From assembly GCA_009760885.1 (NCBI GenBank), contig CM019693.1, forward strand, positions 2,918,300-2,982,299: 64,000 nt of DNA, in the 5' to 3' direction. This stretch comes from Achatina immaculata. Taxonomy: Eukaryota > Mollusca > Gastropoda > Stylommatophora > Achatinidae. Positions 46,500 to 57,935 of this stretch are shown here, in pieces. Made by a program: the position numbers and the translations under genes. The notes below the pieces were generated by a model that was not told where the DNA came from, did not search any database, and saw nothing but the letters and a program-made list of their open reading frames with translations. The first letter of the stretch is position 1. Each line of letters starts with the position of its first letter.

Positions 46500-46772
46500 C
46501 AAGGAGAAAGGGAGAGAAGAAAGAGAGAGAGGGAGGGAGAGAGAGAGGGAGAGAGGGATAGAGAGGGAGAGAGGGAGAAAGAGGGAGAGAGAGATGGAGA
46601 GAGTGAAAGAGAGGGATGGAGAGGGAGAGAGAGAGGGAGAGAGAATCTTTGTATGCGTGAGTCAAATGTCAAAGAGAGAGGGAGAGAGAGAGGGAGAAAG
46701 AGGGAGAGAGAGATGGAGAGGGAGAGAGAGAGGGAGAGAGAGAATCTTTATATGCGTGAGTCAAATGTCAAA
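46500..46772. repeat. GA-rich tract with a ~100-bp tandem duplication
   Basis: The block GAATCTTTGTATGCGTGAGT with CAAATGTCAAAG occurs at 46642 and again at 46742, each after a GA-rich run. Confidence 0.93.
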
Positions 46773-46814
46773 GTATCATATATTTCTTTAAATAAGTTGC
46801 AAAACGTGATTTAT

Positions 46815-47165
46815 CAAAAGAACTATCCTGGACAGCAAAAAGATTACTGAAGAAGAATGTAGGAGAAGAGCGGAAGAGAGACACACACAAAAATCTTGTC
46901 AAAAAAAGAAGAGAGAGAGACACATTGTACTTTATGTAGGACATGCAATGAGAAGAGGGGGCATTGAAAATATTGTAACAACAGGAAAAACAGAGGGAGG
47001 AAGAGGCAGAGGGGAAGGCCGAAAGAAATGATACTGGAAAGTCTGACGAGATGGTGTGAGAGGAGATCACCAACTGAGCTAATGGCCTGCAATGCGGGAA
47101 CTCGGTATAATGTGGAAACATAATAGCCAACGCCAGTCGGCACAGCACATGATGATGATGAGTAG
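46815..47165 (+). pseudogene. LINE 3' end, RHGT family
   Basis: Plus strand matches 17280-17615: ggacagcaaaaagattactg, catgcaatgagaagaggggg, ggagatcaccaactgagcta, and ends cggcacagcacatgatgatg. Indels disrupt the frame. Confidence 0.8.
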
Positions 47166-47889
47166 TGCTAAAATGTAAGTCAGAACAATATTAAAGTATC
47201 TGTTTCTCTCTCCCCCAATTTATTCTATCCCCACTCCCCCAGTTTCTCTTTTTTTCAATGGTAAACTTTTAAAAACAGACCATAACCGACTACCCATCCA
47301 CTAACCCAAAAATGTGCAGTAAAGAACCCTTTCTCTGTCAAAAAAAAAAAAAAACAAACAAAACAACAAAAAAAAAAAACTGAGAAATTATCCCAGACCA
47401 GAAACAGACGACCTGAAAACATTGTGCAATAAATTTCTCTCAAACGAAACCACACCAACGCTAAAAAAAAAAAACAAAACCTAATAACTAGCACATTTTC
47501 CTCCGCCATTGTTTCAAGCCGGTGATAAATGCTATCAAACACATGACGAGTGTAAGGGGAGAAAACTTGGACAAGTTATGACGCTGCTACGTGACTCTGC
47601 TATACAAAGCCGTTTCTCATTTTTATCGAAAAGTTTGTCCCGGGTTTTTGTTTTTTTTTTAGCTGGTTTGTTTCGTTTGTTTTTCTACACCGGCGGTTTT
47701 CATTTTTAGCTGCTCGTGACCTGCTTTTTTTTTTTAAACAGTTCCAATATACGACGAGGCACTTCGGCAAATTCTTACTTTTTTTTATATAAGATCTTTA
47801 TCCTCATCCCACATAAGCTTGCCTCAGAAAGATTCTGAATGTTTACTGGCCACAAACAATAAATAACAGAGACCTACTTCCCAGTGTGA
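47166..47889. other. unassigned segment with A-runs
   Basis: A/C-rich runs at 47340-47380 and 47460-47480. No feature recognised. Confidence 0.35.
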
Positions 47890-48215
47890 ACTAGAAGATA
47901 TGCGTGTCATAACAGCAAGAAATAAAAAACGAACTTGAAATGGAATGCTCGTGTGCTCCTAAGAGACCCCAGCAACATCATCACTAAAACAACCATGAGA
48001 TGGACACCCGAGGGAAAAAGAGAGGCCGACCAAGGGCTGCCTAGCGGAGAACTGTAGAAGCGAATATGCGTAGCTGGCCGCAGACCATGAGAATTGGCGA
48101 GAATATGCTGCTGCCCTACAAGGTCACACGCCCCCCCCCCAGGGCGTACTGGTCGGTGATTCCTTAGCCCTATCGCCGACCAAGAACATGGATGACTGGA
48201 TGGATATAAGATGTG
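47890..48215 (+). pseudogene. LINE 3' end with GGAT tail
   Basis: TTMRWTPEGKRERPTKGCLA near 47990 corresponds to the Arg-Trp-Thr-Pro...Gly-Arg-Pro motif of RTE-like C-termini; an indel follows. Ends with gatgactggatggata. Confidence 0.65.
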
Positions 48216-48799
48216 TAATTTTGTTTACTGAGTGATAAGTTACGTAAGCTCGTAAGCTAAAGACTATAGAATCTAAACATTTTCTCTTTTTTGTTTATTC
48301 TCTGAAGATTAGCTTATAAGAGCACATTTGACTGTGCCTACAACACAACCGGATTTTTTTTTGTACCGTTATTCATCGAGAGGTCGATCTTCAATTATGT
48401 ATTTGTATATCCTTTAAAAATGAACTGACAAAGAACAGTGACTTCTAGTGTCTTCTGCCCTCCTTTCGGCTACTCTCGGAAGCAGTTTCCCCACCACAAG
48501 TAGTCAGGTAGACATTTCTAGAGATTTCTTAAGTGGAACTCGGCGTTCAGTGGTCTGCCACTCACTACCTTCGCATAAAATGCATGTTAACTACACAGCT
48601 TACTTCCGCGGTGGACAGAGACATCAGGTTTTGCGATCAGTTGTTACTGCCGGGACTAGAGCTACGGTTAACTTTAGAGGCCGTGGAGAGCCAAGTCGTG
48701 CCCCAGGTGTCAGGTAATATCAGACTTCCCTTCTATCTAAACATTAAAAGTACCTCTCGTGCATCAACGTATACATAAACAGAGGGCCCGCCCCCCAAC
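48216..48799. other. unassigned segment
   Basis: No feature recognised. Confidence 0.35.
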
Positions 48800-49145
48800 C
48801 CCCCCCGGGCAGCCTACCTTTAAGGGGTATAACTCCTTCTCCATCCCCGAACAGCCTACCCTTAAGGGGTATAACTCGGGCTTTTCCTTCCCTCATCACC
48901 GAATAGCCTACCTTTAAGAGGTATAACTCCATATCTTCCACCCCCATCCCCAACCAGCCTACGCTTAAAGGGTATAACTCTGGTTCCCTATCTCCGAATA
49001 CCCTACCATTAAGTGGTATAACTCCGGCTCTTCCTCCCCCTACCCCATCCCCGAACAGCCTACCATTAAGGTGTATAATTCCGGCTCCCCATCCCGAACG
49101 GCCTACCCTTAAGGGGTATAACTCCGGCTGTTCCTCCACCTCCCC
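48800..49145. repeat. variable-length minisatellite, about 7 copies
   Basis: Core CAGCCTACCCTTAAGGGGTA plus TAACTCCGGCT repeated with C-rich linkers of variable length (period about 41 to 65). Confidence 0.9.
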
Positions 49146-49296
49146 TTCTGTCGGGCCTGGTTGCCTTATACAACGGATTATTCAGGGTAAAGCTTATCAC
49201 ACACAAACACACACACGCATACAATAATCTGTAGTCTTTCTCAAAGAGAAGCACTTACCTGCATCATAAACTCACTCCCTCTCTCTTTGCTTGTTA

Positions 49297-49525
49297 ATTT
49301 TTTTTTATAAATAGGACACAACGAGGCTTTCGTCCGGTAAAGTAAGAGAACAAGTTTTGTAGGATTAGACCTCGAAAAAATCGTAGACAAAGCACTTTGG
49401 TGAGACGTGAGAGAAAGAAAAATCACAAGAGAATTACCTGGGATTCGAACACGGACTCCGGTAGGACGAGCAGCCGTCTAGCCACGAGAGAACAGCGTAC
49501 TAAACAACTGAGCCAACTAGCAGGT
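49297..49525 (-). mobile_element. tRNA-derived SINE B, copy 1
   Basis: Minus strand: head CTAGTTGGCTCAGTTGTTTA (A-box), B-box GTGTTCGAATCCC, body gacgtgagagaaagaaaaat (plus orientation), poly-A tail at 49297-49306. The body recurs at 51171-51318. Confidence 0.82.
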
Positions 49526-49544
49526 AAAAGATTAAGATAGCCCC

Positions 49545-49775
49545 ATAGCAAATGCCGTAGGGGATGAAGCGTTAGAGACCTCATTATGCTGGGCCATCAG
49601 CCTATGAGGTAGGGTGGCCAGTTCCTTTCCTTCCCAGATTTTCTCTGGTACCCATTTTACGAGGCTGGGTCGACCTCGGGGCCACTTTGGTCAGGGAACA
49701 AAAAATCCTGCTCAGCTGGGGATTCGAACCCTAGGCCATTCGGTTGCTAGACGAGTGCGGTTTTGTAAGCCTTAG
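49545..49775 (-). mobile_element. tRNA-derived SINE C, copy 1
   Basis: Matches 51685-51958 (plus orientation: gccgtaggggatg, gggccatcag, ctggtacccattttacgag). B-box region gggattcgaaccc is kept; the head is incomplete. Confidence 0.8.
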
Positions 49776-49924
49776 TAAGTGTTCAGTAGACGATGGATCG
49801 TGACACCGGGAAAGAAACGAGGTCATGACATAGAAATTCTTTAGCTTAGATTCAGTCTCTCTAGCAGGTATCAACTTTTAGACAAACATACACACGGTCT
49901 CCTGCCATGTCTGGTGAATACTTC

Positions 49925-49972
49925 AACAACAACAACAACAACAACAATAACAACAAACAAACAAACGAATAC
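49925..49972. repeat. (CAA)n and CAAA repeats
   Basis: AACAAC repeats then ACAAACAAAC. Confidence 0.9.
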
Positions 49973-50509
49973 TTATTACATGAAGTTAGTTTCAGGTATA
50001 GTTTCAGGAACAATCTATATATGTAAAATTATGTATGTATGTTCCAGCATCACTCTGCAGCGCCTGGAGCAATTTCAATCAAACTTGGTACACATATGAC
50101 TTACAATCTGGAAAAAAATACTGTTGGGGGGGGGGGAGGGGTAGGACACTCCTATCTCCCCTCGGGATCGGGGGTGATATATGTACAAATAATCGAAAGC
50201 GACCAATAGTAAAACTAGCCCTGTGTAGGATGGGATGTAACTCCCGTTATATTTATGCGCAATGCAATGCCTGCATCGGGTTGTGGGCCGTGCCGGATAG
50301 CGTTGATATGAGATAGATTTGAGATCGCCATGTTTCTCCCGCGGACAACTTTATGTTGCCTGCTCAAAGATGGGTTCACCCAAGAATTTATTTATTTTTG
50401 CTCCTCGAGGTTAAACTAAAAATGTTGTTTATAATCAAGTTTTGAGTTAAATTAATATTATAGTGAATTTGTAAAAGACTTTACTTCATACTGTACTTAT
50501 ACTTAAATA

Positions 50510-50511
50510 CC

Positions 50512-50544
<33 letters not shown>

Positions 50545-50640
50545 TAAGGAGAGAGGGTGAGAAAGAAAGAGAGAAGGAGAGATGGAGACGGAGAGAGAGA
50601 TGGAGACGGAGAGAGAGGGAGAGAGAGAGAGGAAGAGTGG
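50510..50640. repeat. GA-rich tract
   Basis: AG and GAGACGG repeats. Confidence 0.92.
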
Positions 50641-50644
50641 GATA

Positions 50645-50812
50645 GAGAGGGATAGAAAGCAACTAGGCATACTTGGAGAAGGGTATGACAGTGCTCAGAG
50701 ACAAGGGACTCACATGGAAGGAAGCAGAGAATATTTCAAAGAACAGGGATAACTGGAGAGCCTTTATCCTGACATATGCTCTCGGAGGAGTGAAAGGCGA
50801 TGATGATGATGA
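50645..50812 (+). pseudogene. LINE C-terminal fragment with GAT tail
   Basis: Plus strand reads DKGLTWKEAENISKNRDNWR and ends before GATGATGATGATGATGATGG. Typical C-terminus of RTE-like LINEs. Confidence 0.72.
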
Positions 50813-51170
50813 TGATGGTAAACCCAAATACTTTTGATGGTCTCTTAGTCAGCCCGCATTTGGCATGGGGGGATGGGTGGGATGGGGATGATATGTACAA
50901 ATAATCGAAAACGATCGATATTAATGTCGATTCCATAGTTTTTGGGGTCGGTGAGATGAACAGTGACACTCCCGACGCCGTTTACGTCCAGGATACAACA
51001 TTAAAAAAAAAATTTCACCTCCAGGAGCAAGAATAAATAGTTTCTTGGATGAACCCACCCTTGAGCAAGCAACATAACGTTGCCCGTGGGAGAAACATGG
51101 CGATCTCAAATCCACTCCGCAGTATTAATAATTAATAAATTCCCGGACAACGCCAGGTAATCAGCTACTC

Positions 51171-51318
51171 TTTTTTTTTTTTATAAACACTAAACATTGA
51201 GGATTTCGTACGGTAAAGTAAGAGAAAACAGTTTTGTAGGATTAGACCTCGGAAAAAAAATCGTAGACAAAGCACTGTAGTGAGACGTGAGAGAAAGAAA
51301 AATCGCAGGAGAATTACC
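51171..51318 (-). mobile_element. SINE B, copy 2, head missing
   Basis: Matches 49311-49438 closely and has a poly-A tail (51171-51182 as T on plus) placed directly against the right end of the Helitron-like element. Confidence 0.82.
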
Positions 51319-51684
51319 TCTTTGGTTGTCAGACTTTGATTAAGTGCTATCCTCCGCGAGAGTTGTGTGGGTGTATTTCTGTGTGTGCATGGGAAAAGGC
51401 CAAAAAAAAAGGGGGGGAGGGGGGAGAGAGGGGTAGCTACTGGCTGATCTGCTACTAGTTCTTCTGCCCGTCCCACGTAGGCGTATTCAGTTTCCGATTT
51501 CGAAGAGATTTTTATTGTCGAACATCTTGAGCGCTTTACGTGGCTTGACTCTGTACAGGAAGGCGTGAGAGCAGCCTCTGAGAATCACGTCACCGGCGGC
51601 CTTGACTCACGTCATTTCCAGCAGCGTCACAATGCACGTGGTTAGCAACATACGAGATATGACGTCCACGCCTCTTCGCTGAAA
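51319..51684. other. unassigned segment
   Basis: G-run near 51410. No feature recognised. Confidence 0.35.
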
Positions 51685-51958
51685 GATAGAGGTAGTTCCA
51701 TAGCAAAGGCCGTAGGGGATGGAACGTGTAGGACCTCAATATCCTGGGCCATCAGCGTATGAGGCAGGGTGGCCAGTTCCTTTCCTCCCTGTCTTTCCTT
51801 CCTAGGAATTTTCTCTGGTACCCATTTTACGAGACTGGGTCGATCTCGGGGCTGCATTTTTCGAGAAAAAAAAAAAATCCCGCTCAGCTGGCGATTCGAA
51901 TACTCGACCATTGGGTTACTAGACGAGTGCTCAAACCACTACGCTAGCCGGTCCTCCT
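51685..51958 (-). mobile_element. tRNA-derived SINE C, copy 2
   Basis: Reverse complement: GGACCGGCTAGCGTAGTGGT (A-box), a B-box-like GTATTCGAATCGCC, then the shared body. Copy 1 lies at 49545-49775. Confidence 0.83.
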
Positions 51959-52337
51959 CATTACGCTCATTGTATTGTCGCACATTCTAACACTGAGGTC
52001 ATGTATAAATTCATACTTCCTGCTTTTTTTTTCTTTATTATATTCCTGTTTCCTGGCTTGGCTCCTACCTCATATATCTCTTGATGCTATGGGGACAAAC
52101 AGATCTTGATAGGGCTCAGGAGGTTCAGCACCTCCTCACAGCATCTGCTTACAACTCCCCTACCCCAACTATAATCACCTGTTCCACCTTCTCCCGGCTA
52201 GATTGCCGTTGTATCGCTCCCTCCCCTTTCCATGGTTCCCCCTTCCCCCCCCCCCTCCTCTATCCTTACTGACCCACATCACAAGTCTCTATTTAAATAT
52301 TCTTTACACTCCACCATGTGCACTTCTGAACGCAGCC
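51959..52337. other. unassigned segment
   Basis: A small hairpin, AGGAGGT-TCAGC-ACCTCCT, at 52119-52137. Nothing else recognised. Confidence 0.4.
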
Positions 52338-52645
52338 TCTTACAAGTCACAGCCTCTTACAAGCCACAGCTTCTTACAAGCCACAGCTTCTTACAAGTCA
52401 CAGCTTCTTACAAGCCACAGCTTCTTACATGCCACAGCTTCTTACAACCCACAGCTTCTTACAACCCACAGCTTCTTACAAGTCACAGCTTCTTACAAGC
52501 CACAGCTTCTTACAAGCCACAGCTTCTTACAAGCCACAGCTTCTTACAAGTCACAGCCTCTTACAAGCCACAGCTTCTTACAAGCCACAGCTTCTTACAA
52601 GTCACAGCTTCTTACAATCCACAGTTTCTTACAAGTCACAGCTAA
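52338..52645. repeat. 17-bp minisatellite, about 18 copies
   Basis: Unit CTTCTTACAAGCCACAG with gcc/gtc/ccc variants. The period is not a multiple of three, yet all three plus frames stay open. Confidence 0.96.
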
Positions 52646-53464
52646 GTGCTTCCTACTTTTTTTTCTTAGTTTATATATTTCGTTATCACAGCTTTACTGC
52701 AGAAGCTTCGTGTATAGTTATATACTTTGTTTTATATACCCATACACTAATTATTCGAGGAAGGTGAGCCATTTTTTAGCGCCTTGTCTATGGCAAAGGA
52801 AGTACATGACCACAAAACATTGTCTACTGTACGGCTAAGTGTCTGAACAGTTTGAAAGGAAATCTGTTTAAAACTGTTACCACGTCATCATGTTTGATAC
52901 TTCCAAGTAGCATGTAACAACAATAATAAGAGGTCGTGTTAGCCGGGGCATGGTCGTCTTCTGTGTTGCTTTCCATATTGTGAGAAAGCGGAGATTGAAC
53001 CTCACATACTGCAGTCTCTGTTGAAGGCCATGAACATGTCAAATATGAGGTCTCGTAGGGTCTTCTCGGGGAGCTCAGTCTCTGCCCCATAACAACGGCT
53101 TTTCTCTTCTGTCAAACTAATTCTCTAAAAGAAGAGATTACAGAGTGGAGGGATTGAAATGAGACGAAACTTAGATCCATGCAAAAATATATCAGGAGAG
53201 AACTGAACAGAGACACAAGTCATTCACAGGAATTAGGGAAAATTGTTTTTTTTTTTTTTAGGTTATACTCCATTGCATGTGCTTGCTTGTTTGTATCTGT
53301 CTGTATGTACTGTATGGATGAGAATATATGTATTCTAAACAATATATATATATATATGCAGGAAACTCTACTGTAAAGAGCGAAACAACAACACAAATCC
53401 TTCAGATCATCAGAGGAAGTCCCCCCCCCCCCCACTTAGACAAGTGCTTCGGCCCTATTAAACT
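52646..53464. other. unassigned segment
   Basis: Minus-strand open frame 52824-53090 (88 codons) has no motif I recognise. TA run at 53342-53357. Confidence 0.35.
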
Positions 53465-53630
53465 CCTGACACTCTAAGGGGGTTGGACGGTAGACCTCCC
53501 TGGGTCATGACTCCCAGATCTCTTTGCGAGTTCCTGCTTTTTCCCGTTCCAGAATTGAACCCGCAGTCTTCCAGTTGGCACTGCACTTCGAAATGCATCT
53601 TAGCGATTCAGCTATTTAGGATCGATGTTG
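53465..53630 (-). mobile_element. possible tRNA-derived SINE D
   Basis: Reverse complement: TAGCTGAATCGCTAAGATGC (A-box-like) and GCGGGTTCAATTCTGG (B-box-like) at tRNA spacing, then about 80 bp of body. Single copy. Confidence 0.5.
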
Positions 53631-54049
53631 GTTGTGACAAACAAAATTATATAAGTTCTCAATGCTTGTTTCGGATGTTCCACGGCCAGCATGAGGCCTC
53701 TTCTGCTGTTTCTATTTTTCTTCTATTCTTTATCATCGATTTTTATACATTTCTTCTAGTTTGCCCTTACATCTCTGTACCTTAGTCTATTTAATTTTAT
53801 TCTGGGTTAAAAAAAATTACACACGTGCCTCTGTCTGCTCCACTAAAATAATTGTATATGCATATGATTCACGCTGTGTTCGCGGTTTCTCCATCTGTTA
53901 CTTAAAATTGTATGTGTTTACATTTAGTGCAAAAAATATTCAGTACGAGCAGCCAATATAGTAGCCAGACTTGCTCTTAAGAGCCAGAGAATCGGTTCTT
54001 GAAGATTACTGTTTAAAACACAAAAAAAGTGTGAATAAGATGTTTTAGC
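53631..54049. other. unassigned segment
   Basis: No feature recognised. Confidence 0.35.
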
Positions 54050-54415
54050 ATTCATCATCATTATCATCAGGTGCCGTGCCGACTGGCATTGGCTATTATG
54101 CTTCTCCAGAGTACCCGATACTTCATGCAGGCCATTAGCTCAGTTGGTGATCTCCTCTCACACCATCTCGTCAGACTGTCCAGTATCATTTCTCTTGGTC
54201 TTCCTCTTCCTCTTCTTCCCACTATTTTTCCCTTTGTTACAGTATTTTCAATGCCCCCTCTTCTCGTTGCTTGTCCTATAGAAGTACATTGTCTCTCTCT
54301 CTTATTTTTTTTTTTACAAGATTGTTTGTATTTCCAACTCTTCTCAAACATTCTCCATTAGCTATTTTTGCTGACCAAGGAATTCGCAACACTCTTCTAA
54401 GAAACCCAATTTTTG
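54050..54415 (-). pseudogene. LINE 3' end, RHGT family, minus copy
   Basis: Minus-strand frame 54351-54067: RERQCTSIGQATRRGGIENT, GRRGRGRPREMILDSLTRWC, VLWRSIIANASRHGT, then a (GAT)n-like tail. Upstream residue text FLRRVLRIPWSAKIAN reaches about 54410. Best preserved member of this family. Confidence 0.87.
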
Positions 54416-54509
54416 TTTTAGTATTAGTATTGTGTAAAAATACGGGAAGTTTTGATTTTATTTTAATTAATGTGTGTGTGTGTGTGGGTGCATTTCTCAT
54501 TATGTGTGC

Positions 54510-54660
54510 CAGAGGAAGACCAAGACAAATGATACTGGACAGCCTGGCGAGATGGTGTGAAGGGAGATCACCAACTAAGCTAATGGCCTGCATAAAGGAT
54601 CGGGTATTCTAGAGAAGCATAATAGCCAACGCCAGCCGGCACGGCACCTGATGATGATTA
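54510..54660 (+). pseudogene. LINE 3' end, RHGT family, plus copy
   Basis: RGRPRQMILDSLARWCEGRS, MACIKDRVF, stop, RSIIANASRHGT, then gatgatgat. Forms an inverted pair with the copy at 54050-54415. Confidence 0.83.
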
Positions 54661-54775
54661 CTTGTACGCGTCTCCTCACTCATGGTGCGTTTGGTTCCGA
54701 ACCTCCGCCGATAAGCGAGTCAGTGTCTTTTTTCATTCTCATATGCTTATATATAACAGATTGACAACACATATT

Positions 54776-55115
54776 TTCTTCTTCTTCTATGTCTTCTTCT
54801 TCTTTCCTGGAACTGCGAGGTGGTGTTAATTGCAGCCAATACAGCAATGAAAGATACTGAGGCAAAGAAGCGGGCAACTGTGACTATCTTTAGTCCCTGA
54901 GTAAAGCTAAAAAGGATAAGGTGTTCAAAACCTCTTAAACAGACTAATCTGCCTTCAGCTTTTAGCTATCCATGCTCACTTACCCAGGCCAATGCTATTA
55001 AATGGGATACCAACCAAGAGGTGAGACAGGGTCTTGGCCGAGAGCTATCAAGACGTCTATTTGTCCTCTCAACACTGAAAAGTACATGAGGAAGGAAACA
55101 AGACAAAGTAAGATA
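54776..55115 (-). mobile_element. GAA-tail family G, minus copy
   Basis: (GAA)n on the minus strand at 54776-54812, then reversed cctcgcagttccagg, ctgaggctaaagatagtcac-like and ccaagaccctgtctcacctc. The outer end (55050-55112) also occurs at 33650-33715. Confidence 0.75.
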
Positions 55116-55179
55116 AAACATTTTCTCTTCCACACCCCCCCCTTTCATTTAATCTTTTTAATACCTATTTTTCTTCACT

Positions 55180-56112
55180 AAAGAGGACCATTGACCATCA
55201 GTCAGTCAGTCATTTGCATGTTCCTTGCGGAACTTTGACCCCCTAACAGCTCTCCTGTAGGCCTCTTGGTTGTAAGCAAGATGCCTTACCGCTGATGCAT
55301 CCATATGCAGATTATCAACGATGTCTTGCAGCCATCTTCGCCTTGGTCTTCCTCTCTATCTTTTTTCCATTATGTACCCTTCCAAGACGATCTTCTCTAG
55401 ATTATCATGACGTTTAATGTGTCCAAAATACCTAAGTGTTCTCTCTTTAGTCCTCTTTACAAGCCAGCCTTCTTCAATATTAAGTTCTTGTAGTATGGAT
55501 ATATTTGTTCTTTTTTGTGTCCATGAAATTTGAAGAACTCTTCTATAGCATTTACATTCAAAAGCATTTATGTGTTTCTCAGCTGTTTTATAAAGTGTCC
55601 AGGTCTCACAGGCATATGTTGCTATGGGAAAGATGCATGCCCTTAAAAATCTTATTTTTGTAGTTCTGTCTGCTCCTCTCCACAGATTCTTTAGTTGTTT
55701 TACTTTTTGAAGAGCGATAGATGTCCTCCTTTTAATTTCCATCATTGTATCTCCATTATTAGTTAGTAATGATCCAAGATATTCAAAACTCTCCACATCT
55801 TCCAATTTTTCATCATTGATACATATTTCAACTGCCTTGATTGTTTTGTCACTTGCCATCAATTTCGTTTTCTTCGCATTAAGATAGAGGTTTTGCTCTT
55901 CGCTGTTCTTACGGACTGACATAATTGGTTTTTTTTTTCATTCCTTTTTGTGTTGTGGACAGCAATACTGTGTCATCAGCATATATAATCTCTGGTATTT
56001 CATAACCTCCAATTGTTATGGCATCGTAATATTCTTTGTCTACATCTTCTCTAACATTCCTCATTATGTTTTCAGTATTCAAGGTAAATAAGTAAGGCAA
56101 CAAACAACCGTA
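55180..56112 (-). pseudogene. LINE family X, best 3' portion
   Basis: Minus strand: LLPYLFTLNTENIMRNVRED, IIYADDTVLLSTTQK, then a 188-codon frame (55922-55356) with NAKKTKLMASDKT, FEYLGSLLTNNGDTMMEIKR, TTKIRFLRACIFPIATYACE, ECKCYRRVLQISWTQKR, LRYFGHIKRHDNLEKIVLEG. After a stop, RRRWLQDIVDNLHMDASA and a (TGAC)n tail (55199-55213). Truncated just upstream of RT motif B, like the copy at 20882. Confidence 0.92.
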
Positions 56113-56820
56113 CTGGCTTCATGTTTAAAGTTTATTTATTTATTTTACTTATTTGCGTTAAAATTCCTTTTACTTTATTGTATGCCTGTATGCTTTTCAT
56201 TAACCAGTCTACGCCAGGTATCTGCTCCGTTATACAGCCGCGGATTTGCTAGGTCAGGGCACATCGTCAGCTTTGCTTTTCATCTTCTGCAGACGTGGTA
56301 TTTAGAAGCCATTTTGAAACCTACATATCGACACGTGGGAAAATTTACGCTGGGACAGGTTTTGTTCCGTTTACCGATTATTATTTTATAACTTTTTATT
56401 TCGCCGTCTCAAGGTTACACTTTTTTGTTTGTCAATGTGTGCCCACGGAAACTTCCCGTTGTGGCGTCGGTTTGTGAAAGAAGACAGACGTTTCAGTTTG
56501 TTCGGGTCTGTCTAAAAGGCAGACTTTGGGCTGGTTCTCAAATGAAAGACCACACCTTAAGGTCTGTCTACAGGAAAAAAGAGAATGGGGTGTTGGTATG
56601 TTAGAGAATCGGCAGTGTTTCTCTCCTTCTTTGTAGTGTATGATTCGTTTTCTTTTCTGAAAAATATATAAAGCTAGTTTTCTGTATGTGCCCCCCCCCT
56701 TTTTTTTCATATTTCGTTTCGTAAACAAAGTTATGCCCTCCGTCTGTTGTTGCCGTGAGACTTTCCGCTTCTGTGAGCCTTTATAAAAAAAAAGTTTCTT
56801 AAAAATTGTTCTCTCTCTCT
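56113..56820. other. unassigned segment
   Basis: C/T and A homopolymers near 56690 and 56787. No feature recognised. Confidence 0.35.
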
Positions 56821-56884
56821 CTCACTCTCTCTTGCTTTTTCTATATCCTCTTTCTGTTTTCATCTCTATTTTTTCTGTCTTAAT

Positions 56885-56936
56885 ATCCATCCATCCATCC
56901 ATCCATCCATCCATCCATCCATCCATCCATCCTTCC

Positions 56937-56992
<56 letters not shown>

Positions 56993-57350
56993 GTCTGTCT
57001 GTCTGTCTATCTGTCTGTCTTTCTTTTTATCTCTCTTTCTGTTTTTATCTCCTCTCAATCTCTTTATCTACTTTCCCTCCCTCTCTATCTCCCTTTCTTT
57101 CTTTTTTTTCTACCTCTTTCTCCGTCTTTGCCTCCTCATTTTAATTTATTTCCCCTTTCTCCCTCATTTTCTCCCCCAGTTTCTATCTCTGTCTCCAAGT
57201 CTCTCCCCCCCTCTCTCTCTCAGCGTTTTACCTCACCGTGCTGTCTTTTACATCCTTCCTCTCTCCCTTTACCCCCCACCCTCCCGTCTCCCACTCTACT
57301 CCCTTCCTCTCCCTGTACCCCCATCCTCTCTCTTTCTTTCTCTCTGTCCA
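56885..57350. repeat. ATCC/ATCT/GTCT microsatellite and CT-rich tract
   Basis: ATCC to about 56935, ATCT to about 56992, GTCT to about 57020, then CT-rich low-complexity sequence to about 57350. Confidence 0.93.
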
Positions 57351-57589
57351 CAGGGGACATTTTACCTTTCATTCACACCATCCAGGTAATGATGGCTTTC
57401 TTTCTTCTTTCACTAGTTTCCCCCCTGGCTAGTATTAGAGTTAGACTACTGTGACCAAAATACCCTGGCTCACCTGACAATAATAATAATAGTAATAATA
57501 TAATAATAATAATGGACGAATTTTCCTTACGTTTACTTTAGGCATTCCTTTGCATATTATTTCTCTCTCTCTCTCTCTCACACACACAC
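57351..57589. other. unassigned spacer with an AAT microsatellite
   Basis: AATAAT repeats at 57480-57513, CT and CA runs at 57562-57590. Confidence 0.6.
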
Positions 57590-57935
57590 ACCTTTGATCT
57601 CCCTGCAACTGTGAGCTGGTGTTCTTTGCAGCCGATGGGGTGAGGATGTTGAGGCACAGCATCGTATCGAATCTGGAGCTGACTATGGTGGTATTTTTTT
57701 TTTCAGTCCCGAAGTGGAACTAAAAAGCGAAGAGGTGTGCAGTACTTCTTTAGCAGACTCCACCACCATAGGGACTATGATGATCCCTGTCTGATTAGCC
57801 AGGCTGGGCCTTTTACCGAAGGGTACCAACGGAGAGGTTGGACATGATCTTAATCGGCTATGGTTCGCCAACCCTGAGGTCATCGTTCCAGTTATGGGTC
57901 TTCGACTGCCATATCGAACAGCGTCTTCTCCCCTG
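57590..57935 (-). mobile_element. GAA-tail family G, minus copy
   Basis: Reversed match to copy 1 through ggctgcaaagaacaccagct, gaagtactgcacacctc, ggtggtggagtctgctaaag and ggttggcgaaccatagccga. No tail seen. Confidence 0.82.

Larger units (their letters stand above)
50014..51166 (+). mobile_element. Helitron-like non-autonomous element (candidate)
   Basis: Left: TCTATATATGTAAAATTATG, then cctggagcaatttcaatcaa, a motif style I associate with invertebrate Helitron-like repeats. Right: a short GC hairpin region tcccggacaacgccaggtaa followed by tcagcta, close to the expected terminal CTAR. Inside are an inverted copy of its own right part (50316-50400 against 51035-51118), a LINE fragment and GA repeats. 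No Rep/helicase protein. Confidence 0.55.

Noticed and set aside
52119..52137. Hairpin AGGAGGT-TCAGC-ACCTCCT as a terminator or regulatory stem
   Set aside because: Seven-base stem alone, no adjacent gene.
52203..52838. 211-codon frame with Ser-Phe-Leu-Gln-Ala-Thr repeats
   Set aside because: Generated by the 17-bp minisatellite, with all three frames open.
52824..53090. 88-codon minus-strand frame near 53 kb
   Set aside because: No recognisable motif, splice context or second copy.
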